The notes under the pieces: generated by a model
Seen by the model: the letters and a program-made list of their open reading frames with translations, nothing else
Told to the model about the DNA's origin: nothing
The model's database searches: none
From: Nocardioides sp. URHA0032
GTDB lineage: Bacteria; Actinomycetota; Actinomycetes; Propionibacteriales; Nocardioidaceae
NCBI RefSeq assembly: GCF_000620645.1
Contig: NZ_KK211161.1
Location: 1-64,000, forward strand
Length of the DNA stretch: 64,000 bases
Direction of reading: 5' to 3'
In this document: in pieces, positions 58,054 to 64,000 of the stretch
How positions within the stretch are numbered: position 1 is the first letter of the stretch
Layout: each line of letters opens with the position of its first letter
Translations under genes and position numbers: made by a program

Positions 58054-59259
58054 ATGAAGCTCGCGATCCTCTCCCGCGCGCCGCGGGCCTACAGCACCCA
58101 GCGCCTGCGGACCGCCGCCCTCGACCGCGGGCACGACGTCAAGGTGCTGAACACGCTGCGCTTCGCCATCGACCTCTCCGGGGACGAGCCGGACCTGCAA
58201 TTCCGCGGCAAGCCGCTGTCGACGTACGACGCGATCCTGCCGCGCATCGGCAACTCGATCACCTACTTCGGCACCGCCGTGGTGCGGCAGTTCGAGCAGA
58301 TGGACGTCTACACGCCCAACCCGGCGTACGGGATCACCAACAGCCGCGACAAGCTGCGCGCGACCCAGATCCTGTCGCGGCACAACATCGGCATGCCGGC
58401 CACGACGTTCGTGCGCGACCGCGCCGACGTCGTGCCCGCGATCGAGCGGGTGGGCGGCGCACCTGTCGTGCTCAAGCTGCTGGAGGGCACCCAGGGCATC
58501 GGCGTCATCCTCGCGCCGGACCGCAAGGTCGCCGAGGCGATCATCGAGACGCTGCACAGCACCCAGCAGAACGTGCTGATCCAGCGCTTCGTCAAGGAGA
58601 GCCGGGGTCGCGACATCCGTGCACTGGTCGTCGGCGACCGGGTCGTCGCCGCGATGCGGCGCGTCGCCCAGGGCGACGAGTTCCGGTCGAACGTGCACCG
58701 CGGCGGCTCCGTGGAGCCCGTCCAGCTCGACGAGGAGTACGAGCACACCGCCGTCCGCGCCGCCCAGATCATGGGCCTGCGGGTGGCCGGCGTCGACATG
58801 CTGGAGGGCAACGACGGGCCGCTGGTGATGGAGGTCAACTCCTCCCCCGGCCTCGAGGGCATCGAGGCGGCGACCCAGCTCGACGTCGCCGGCGCGATCA
58901 TCGACTTCATCGCGAACCAGGTCGCGTTCCCCGAGATCGACGTGCGCCAGCGGCTCAACGTCTCCACCGGGTACGGCGTCGCCGAGCTCCTGGTGCACAC
59001 CGGCGCCGACATCGTCGGCAAGAAGCTCAGCGAGTCCGGCCTCGAGGAGCGCGACATCTCGGTGCTGACCCTGCACCGCGGTGCCACCGTGATCCCCAAC
59101 CCGCGGCACAAGGAGGTCGTCCAGGCCGGCGACCGGCTGCTGTGCTTCGGGAAGCTGGAGGAGATGCGGTCGATGATCCCCACGCGGCGCCGGCGCAACC
59201 GACGGGTCAAGAAGCTGCCGCCGCAGCCGATCCACGACGGTGAGACCGAAAACCGCTGA
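58054..59259 (+). CDS. rimK: RimK-type ATP-grasp ligase with C-terminal RCK_C domain
   Basis: A 401-residue fusion. Residues 1-about 290 match RimK: MKLAILSRAPRAYSTQRL, ITYFGTAVVRQFEQMDVY, KLLEGTQGIGVILA, and ATP-grasp metal residues in MEVNSSPGLEGIE. Residues about 310-390 are a TrkA-C (RCK_C) domain: VGKKLSESGLEERDISVLTL, AGDRLLCFGKLEEM. A basic tail ends the protein. RimK adds Glu to ribosomal protein S6 or makes polyglutamate; RCK_C domains bind small ligands such as c-di-AMP. The fusion suggests ligand-controlled amide ligation. ATG 58054. Confidence 0.9.
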   Translation: MKLAILSRAPRAYSTQRLRTAALDRGHDVKVLNTLRFAIDLSGDEPDLQFRGKPLSTYDAILPRIGNSITYFGTAVVRQFEQMDVYTPNPAYGITNSRDKLRATQILSRHNIGMPATTFVRDRADVVPAIERVGGAPVVLKLLEGTQGIGVILAPDRKVAEAIIETLHSTQQNVLIQRFVKESRGRDIRALVVGDRVVAAMRRVAQGDEFRSNVHRGGSVEPVQLDEEYEHTAVRAAQIMGLRVAGVDMLEGNDGPLVMEVNSSPGLEGIEAATQLDVAGAIIDFIANQVAFPEIDVRQRLNVSTGYGVAELLVHTGADIVGKKLSESGLEERDISVLTLHRGATVIPNPRHKEVVQAGDRLLCFGKLEEMRSMIPTRRRRNRRVKKLPPQPIHDGETENR

Positions 59260-59305
59260 CCGGTCCTCTCAACCTTTCCGGTCCGGGCTGCCTCTTGACC
59301 AGTTG

Positions 59306-59797
59306 ATGGAACCTGAGACCGCGTTCGCCCAGTTCATGGCCGCCCGCTGGGCGGCCCTGTACCGGACTGCCTACTTCCTGGTCGGCGACCACCACCAGGC
59401 CGAGGACCTCCTGCAGGACGTCCTGGCCCGCACGTGTGTGCGGTGATCGTCGATCCGGGACAAGGGTGCGGCCGACGCCTACGTCCGTCGGGCCCTGGTC
59501 CACCAGGCGTCGCGCCACTGGCGCCGGCGGGGCCGCGAGCTGACCACCGCGGACCTGCCCGACGCCGGACACGGCGGGGGGATCGACGTCCGTGCCGACC
59601 ACCTCGCCCTCTGGCAGGCCATCCGCGGGCTCCCGCCCCGGATGCGCGCGACCGTGGTGCTCAGGTACGTCGACGACCTGACCGAGCAGGAGACCGCCGA
59701 AGCGCTCGGGGTCTCCCTCGGCTCGGTCAAGAGCCAGACCCACCACGCCCTCAAGCGGCTGCGCGCCGCCGTACCCGACCTGGAGCTGCAGCGATGA
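59306..59797 (+). pseudogene. SigE-family ECF sigma factor, interrupted by an in-frame TGA
   Basis: The frame from ATG 59306 reads a region-2 start (FAQFMAARWAALYRTAYFL) to LARTCVR and then TGA at 59444-59446, and continues in the same frame as SSIRDKGAADAYVRRALVHQ, a region-2/4 linker, RMRATVVLRYVDDLTEQETA and region 4 SLGSVKSQTHHALKRLRA to TGA 59797. The conserved residue here is Trp (codon 47), so TGG to TGA is the only lesion needed in a 163-codon gene. The stop overlaps the next gene's ATG by four bases. Confidence 0.85.
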
Positions 59798-60457
59798 TGA
59801 ACACCGAGATCCGTCAGGGCCTGAGCGACCTCCGCGAGGCCGTCGACGTCCCGCCGCTCGACCCCTCGGGCTTCGACGCCCGGGTGCGACACCACCGACG
59901 GCGGCGGCTGGCCGGCCGGATCGCTGCCGGAGTGGCGACCCTCACCACCGTCGCGGTCGTCGCTGCGGCGGCGCCCGCCGTGCTCCACCGCTCCTCCCCG
60001 ACCCCGGTGGCAGCACCGGCGAGCGACCCGGGTGTGCCCGTCACGCTCGACGGGCGGGTCGAGCTCGGCAGCGACGGCGCGCGCGTCCGCGCGGACCGGG
60101 TCGAGGCCGGCGGCGACACGGTCGTGTTCGTGGCCGACGGCGGCGTCCAGGTGTTCGACACCAGCGGTGTCCGGCGCGACGGCTTCCTCGGCGGGACCAC
60201 GGGAGACGACCTATGCGTTCGCACCCAGCGCCGACGAGCTCGCAGGCGGCATGTCAGCCGGGCTGGTCCGGTACGACACCTCGACCGGCGCGCACCAGCG
60301 GGTCCCGCTGCAGGACCCGGCCGTCGCCCTCGCCTGGTACGACCGAGTGCCCTACGTCGTCACCGAGGCCCAGCACGTCCGCACGCTGTGGCGCTGCGCC
60401 GACACCTGCGCGCGGGTCCTCACCGACCGGTCAGGGACGCTCACGCTCGGCAGGTGA
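59794..60457 (+). pseudogene. Membrane partner of the sigma factor, frameshifted
   Basis: From ATG 59794 the first frame gives MMNTEIRQGLSDLREAVDVP, a basic segment and one transmembrane helix (about 38-60), then a beta-rich domain up to GFLGGTTG near 60205. A second frame picks up at TYAFAPSADELAGG and runs to TGA 60457 with propeller-like strands (VALAWYDRVPYVVTEAQHV). Reading continues only if one base is removed (or two added) near 60190-60215. The layout fits the anti-sigma-like proteins paired with SigE-type sigma factors. The 3' end is close against the convergent next gene, so the C-terminus may be lost too. Confidence 0.8.
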
Positions 60458-60458
60458 C

Positions 60459-61289
60459 CTACGGGGCGACGGGGGCGAACGGCTGGAGGTCCTCGCTCGC
60501 TCCGTGGACCGCGACGTACGACGACTCCGGGACCTCGCGCCACGCGCCCCGGAGGTCGCCGAGCGGCTCGGACACCACGAGGCGGGCGTCGTCGGAGAGG
60601 TCGTGCAGGGACGGGTTGTCCGGATACTGCTGGCGCAGCACCGACATGTCAGTGGAGTGGAACAGCGACCGCGACGCGCGGACGGTGGAGTACCGGAAGG
60701 CCCAGGTCGTCTCGCCGTCGGTCGTCGCGACCGTCATCTGGACGGCGTCCTCGATGCCGTGCCGACGGGCGACGTCCTCGACGAAGCCGACCGCGCGGGC
60801 GACGGCCGCCGGCGGGTCCTCGACAAGGCCGTGGGTCAGCGCCAGGAAGAACAGCAGCTCGGAGTCCGTCGAGCCCTCGATCTCGGCGTACAGCGACGGG
60901 TCGACCGCCATCGCCAGGTCGCGCTTGATCGTGGGGAAGCCGGCGAGCATCCCGTTGTGCATCCAGAGCCAGCTCTGGTGGCGGAACGGGTGGCAGTTGG
61001 TCTGCTGGAGGGCGGTGCCGGTCGACGCGCGCACGTGCGCGAAGACGCGACGGGAGCGGGCGTGGGCGGAGATCTCACGCAGGTTGCGGTCGCTCCACGC
61101 CGGCTCGATGCTGCGGAAGAGTCCGGGGCGGTCGTCCTGGCCGTACCAGCCGACGCCGAACCCGTCACCGTTGACCGTCGTCGCGCCGAGCTCGGAGTGC
61201 TTGCTCTGCATCACCAGCGAGTTCTTCGGCTTGAACAGCAGGTCCTCGAGGCTCACGGGCGCACCCGAGTAGGCCAGCCATCGGCACAC
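60459..61289 (-). CDS. Class II glutamine amidotransferase
   Basis: A 276-residue Ntn-hydrolase starting at GTG 61289: after Met removal Cys2 (MCRWLAYSG) is the nucleophile. GFGVGWY, FAHVRAST and WMHNGMLAGF are the glutaminase segments. It resembles EgtC (ergothioneine) and YafJ-type stand-alone amidotransferases. No other egt gene is in the window, so the substrate is open. It lies 65 bases after the MFS gene, same strand. Confidence 0.88.
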   Translation of the reverse strand: MCRWLAYSGAPVSLEDLLFKPKNSLVMQSKHSELGATTVNGDGFGVGWYGQDDRPGLFRSIEPAWSDRNLREISAHARSRRVFAHVRASTGTALQQTNCHPFRHQSWLWMHNGMLAGFPTIKRDLAMAVDPSLYAEIEGSTDSELLFFLALTHGLVEDPPAAVARAVGFVEDVARRHGIEDAVQMTVATTDGETTWAFRYSTVRASRSLFHSTDMSVLRQQYPDNPSLHDLSDDARLVVSEPLGDLRGAWREVPESSYVAVHGASEDLQPFAPVAP

Positions 61290-61354
61290 GTCGTACCCCT
61301 TCCGCGTCGGCGTCACCACCGAGCATGCCCGGTCTCGCGCTCCGCCGGCAGGGG

Positions 61355-62701
61355 TCAGTGCGCAGGGGTTGCCGGATCCTCGGCGTCGATGAGCGACGGC
61401 GGGCCGACCGCGACGCCGTCCTCCGGGTCCGGTGCCGAGGCACGCGCGTCGGCCAGCACGCCGGCCGGGACGTGCTCCTCGAGGAACCGCCGCGCCATCC
61501 GGCTCGACGGGTGGATGGCGGCGGTCGCGATCACGATGATGCCCGCGATCGTCAGCCACCCGGCCGCACCCCAGTTCATCGCGAGGAACGTGTACACCGC
61601 CGGGGCCCAGACCTTGCCGAGGGTGCCGCTCAGCTCGGCGGCGCCGTTGTACGCGCCCCGCTGGCGCGGGTCCATCAGCTCGGCCTCGAACGACCAGCTC
61701 GCGGCCGAGAGGTAGAGCTCTGCACCCGTCACCGTCACGTGGCCCAGCCAGACCAGGGCGATCGTCACCCAGCCGACGGTGTCGTGCGTCGCCAGCGTGA
61801 TCAGGCACGAGACCACGAGGAACGTGGAGGACACCCGGACCGCCCGCAACGCCGTCGGTACGTCGTGCACACCGCGGGCGGCCGCCATCGGCAGGAAGAT
61901 GCACATCACGGTGTTGGTGCCGAACAGGAACGCGAGCAGCACCCGCGGGGCGTCGGTCTCCTGCACCAGCCACAGCGGGATCACCACGTTCAGTAGCACC
62001 TGGTTGGTCCAGAAGACGCCGATGAAGAACGTCGACAGCATCCAGCCGGGGTTGCGCAGCGGTCCCGGCCCGGGGACCTTCACCTTGCGTTCCTCGGGCG
62101 TGCGCTCGTCGTGCGAGGCCTTCGGCAGCCGGGAGACGGCGGCCGCGTTGAGCAGGAAGACAGCGGTGGTGAACCACGGCAGCGCGTGCAGGAGCTCGTT
62201 GGAGTCGAAGGCCAGCGCGATGCCCCCCATCAGCGACCCCAGCGTGAAGCCGACGTTCAGCGCCGAGTACATGTACGCCCGCGACTTCACGCGCTCGTCG
62301 GGTGGCAGCACGTCGATCGTGTAGGCACCGTGGGCCGCGCCGCCGAGGGCGCCGATCACCTCCATGCCGACGGCCATGGTGACGTACCCACGGAAGTCGG
62401 TGATGAACGGCCAGAGCGAGAACATCGCGGCCTGTCCCGCGGCGCTGACCGCCCACATCTTCTTCGGCCCGAAGCGGTCCACCAGCCGGCCCATCGGCCA
62501 CGCCGCGAGGAAGGCGGCGGCGCCCGCACAGGTCAGGCCCAGGCCGACCTGGCCGGCCGAGAGCCCGACGATCTGGGTGAAGAACACCGCCGACCCGGTC
62601 ATGAAGGTGCCCTCGCCGAGAGCGAAGAGGAGGGACTGCACGGCGAGGCGGCCCGCGAGAGGAGACGGCGGACGCGCGTGCCGGAGGAGGGAGGCGATCA
62701 T
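61355..62701 (-). CDS. MFS transporter
   Basis: A 448-residue, twelve-helix transporter: FALGEGTFMTGSAVFFTQIVG in helix 1 (21 residues; core 32-50), motif A-like GRLVDRFGPKKMWAVSA, and GALGGAAHGAYTIDVLPPDERV loop (22 residues). The acidic tail (PDPEDGVAVGPPSLIDAEDP) is cytoplasmic. Substrate unknown. ATG 62701. Confidence 0.88.
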   Translation of the reverse strand: MIASLLRHARPPSPLAGRLAVQSLLFALGEGTFMTGSAVFFTQIVGLSAGQVGLGLTCAGAAAFLAAWPMGRLVDRFGPKKMWAVSAAGQAAMFSLWPFITDFRGYVTMAVGMEVIGALGGAAHGAYTIDVLPPDERVKSRAYMYSALNVGFTLGSLMGGIALAFDSNELLHALPWFTTAVFLLNAAAVSRLPKASHDERTPEERKVKVPGPGPLRNPGWMLSTFFIGVFWTNQVLLNVVIPLWLVQETDAPRVLLAFLFGTNTVMCIFLPMAAARGVHDVPTALRAVRVSSTFLVVSCLITLATHDTVGWVTIALVWLGHVTVTGAELYLSAASWSFEAELMDPRQRGAYNGAAELSGTLGKVWAPAVYTFLAMNWGAAGWLTIAGIIVIATAAIHPSSRMARRFLEEHVPAGVLADARASAPDPEDGVAVGPPSLIDAEDPATPAH

Positions 62702-62778
62702 CGCGGCAGATTCTCCGTGGTCGCGGTCGCGATGTCGCGCCGTTTTCCCGCGTCGGCGCCACGCGCGATGATCGAGGG

Positions 62779-63231
62779 GTGACCGACTCCTGGTGGCAGC
62801 TCGCGCTGTCGATCCTCGCGGGGCTCGCGCTCGTCTGGCTGCTGCTGGTGGGCGCGCTGCTGGTGGCCGCACGCCGGGCGCCGGACCGCACCACACTCAC
62901 CGACGTGCTGCGACTCCTCCCCGACGTCGTACGACTCCTCCGTCGCCTGGCCGCGGACCCGACGCTGCCCCGCGGGGTGCGCTGGCGGCTCTGGCTGCTG
63001 CTCGGCTATCTCGTGCTGCCGGTCGACCTGGTCCCCGACTTCCTGCCCGTGATCGGGTACGCCGATGACGCGCTCGTGGTCGCCCTGGTGCTGCGCTCCG
63101 TGACCCGGGTGGCGGGCCCGGAGGCGCTCGACCGGCACTGGCCGGGCACGCCGGAAGGGCTGGCTGCGGTCCGGCGCCTCACGCGGCTGGACGCCCCCAC
63201 TCCCCCTCGCCGGGCCGGGCCCGGCGACTGA
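62779..63231 (+). CDS. DUF1232 (YkvA-like) membrane protein
   Basis: A 150-residue protein: an N-terminal transmembrane helix (LALSILAGLALVWLLLVGALLV; 22 residues), then DUF1232 with YLVLPVDLVPDFLPVIGYADD (21 residues; core YLVLPVDLVPDFLPVIGYAD), the hallmark amphipathic segment. Function unknown. GTG start 62779, divergent from the MFS gene by 77 bases. Confidence 0.88.
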   Translation: MTDSWWQLALSILAGLALVWLLLVGALLVAARRAPDRTTLTDVLRLLPDVVRLLRRLAADPTLPRGVRWRLWLLLGYLVLPVDLVPDFLPVIGYADDALVVALVLRSVTRVAGPEALDRHWPGTPEGLAAVRRLTRLDAPTPPRRAGPGD

Positions 63232-63387
63232 CCGGGGTCAGCCGCGCCGACCGGCGAGGCGTGGGCGAGCGACCGTCGCGCTGCCGATCACCCTCAACTT
63301 TGGCGATGCGCTCGCCGTGGCCAGGCCTGCAGCGTGGGCCTGAGTACGGACATCCTCGTCCCCGACCCGATCCCGCAGGAGACCGTC

Positions 63388-63912
63388 ATGCGACGTTCCG
63401 GAGCGCTCACAGCTGTTGCCGCCCTCGCCCTCTCCCTGGTGGCCGCCGGCCAGCCGCACGCGGGCGCCGACGTGGCCGGCCGTGCGGCGGCGTACCACCA
63501 CCCCAAGGTCGCGTTCGTCGGCCATGCCCGTGCCCTGCCGGGCGGCCGCGCCGAGGTGCTGGCCGTCTACCGGTGCTGGGGCGGCAACCGGGGCACCCAC
63601 CTGTGGGTGTCGCTCAAGCAGGGTGGTCAGATCGACGACCACACCGCCAAGGAGCTCTCGCAGATGGAGGGCACCAGCGAGCTGGCCCGGGCCTGGTACG
63701 ACACCAACCCGGTCGCGCCGCGCAAGGTGCAGATCAACTGCAACGGCAGTTGGCAGGTCCAGCGGTACGTGGTCAAGCGGGAGAAGGGGACGCTGCGGGC
63801 CGGTCGCGCCTTCATGCAGTTCTGTCTCTTCGACAGCCACTCCGACCCCCAGGGCCAGGACCTCAGCAAGGGCTTCGCCTACAACTATCGCTTCGTCTAC
63901 GTCCACCGCTGA
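63388..63912 (+). CDS. Secreted hypothetical protein
   Basis: A 174-residue exported protein. ATG 63388 has CAGGAG about seven bases upstream and gives a signal peptide ending near residue 28 (SLVAAGQPHAGADVA). The mature part is beta-rich with Cys pairs (VYRCWGGN, KVQINCNGSWQVQRY, MQFCLFDSH), so it is probably disulfide-stabilised. I know no named domain. The remaining 88 bases to the window edge show nothing definite. Confidence 0.8.
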   Translation: MRRSGALTAVAALALSLVAAGQPHAGADVAGRAAAYHHPKVAFVGHARALPGGRAEVLAVYRCWGGNRGTHLWVSLKQGGQIDDHTAKELSQMEGTSELARAWYDTNPVAPRKVQINCNGSWQVQRYVVKREKGTLRAGRAFMQFCLFDSHSDPQGQDLSKGFAYNYRFVYVHR

Positions 63913-64000
63913 CTGTCACGCGTCCGGCGGGCCGGGGAGGGACTCTCGTGGCGACGGCGCCCGCGGCGCTGACAGCCGGGCAGCACACCGGGTCACGCGA

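Noticed and set aside
59444..59446. Selenocysteine codon in the sigma gene
   Set aside because: Homologues have Trp rather than Cys here, no selenocysteine insertion structure is apparent after it, and the partner gene is broken as well.

Overview
This is a high-GC actinobacterial chromosome segment. Gene content and order fit a Nocardioides-like member of the Propionibacteriales: GTG starts, 1-4 base overlaps between genes, several apparently leaderless genes, and the rdgB-rph / murI / cysM-cysO-mec / DUF2017-clpS / pncB neighbourhood known from Mycobacterium and relatives. The genus is an inference, because no rRNA gene is present. Apart from an IS481-type transposase tail at the left edge there is no sign of prophage, plasmid, CRISPR array or large biosynthetic cluster. 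Most of the window reads as core and lineage-specific chromosome.

Layout. 1-5 kb: transposase remnant, an odd LuxR-type regulator, an adenosine-deaminase-family enzyme, a DsbA/MauE thiol pair, orn and tRNA-His. 5-17 kb: MarR-GNAT fusion with a promoter-embedded operator, a penicillin-acylase-family Ntn hydrolase plus a PAS sensor kinase, a compact FAD protein, tRNA-Lys, a lipoprotein/NRAMP/PRC-barrel operon, a second odd LuxR-type regulator, a BrkB membrane protein and a Rieske-FAD oxidoreductase. 17-25 kb: secreted proteins (trypsin-like protease, repeat protein, large acylase), a GroES-like protein and a complete CbiMNQO-type metal ECF importer with a Nur-like box upstream. 25-43 kb: peroxiredoxin, tRNA-Leu, rdgB, rph, an ABC exporter with a two-component system, then murI, the CysM/CysO/Mec sulfur pathway, clpS, NAD salvage (pncB, pncA), and a MarR/MFS operon.

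43-54 kb: hppD with a divergent Lrp-type regulator, DyP peroxidase, IclR, helicase with DUF3039, YqgE, a TetR region with two palindromes, a DUF3048 lipoprotein, a FabG-like reductase and a duplicated structured intergenic repeat. 54-64 kb: HIT protein, M15 peptidase, a divergent RimK / retropepsin / AstE-like module whose RimK carries an RCK_C domain, an inactivated ECF sigma gene and its partner, a class II glutamine amidotransferase, MFS, DUF1232 and a secreted protein.

The most interesting items are the RimK-RCK_C amidoligase module; the freshly broken sigma/anti-sigma-like pair (one in-frame TGA, one frameshift); a CysO sulfur carrier whose GG terminus is masked by Ser-Arg beside a JAMM protease; the Nur-like box for the metal importer; the operator abutting the MarR-GNAT start codon; a Leu(UAG) tRNA with a short variable loop; and the repeat pair at 53.3-53.6 kb. 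None is demonstrated to be a new system from sequence alone.
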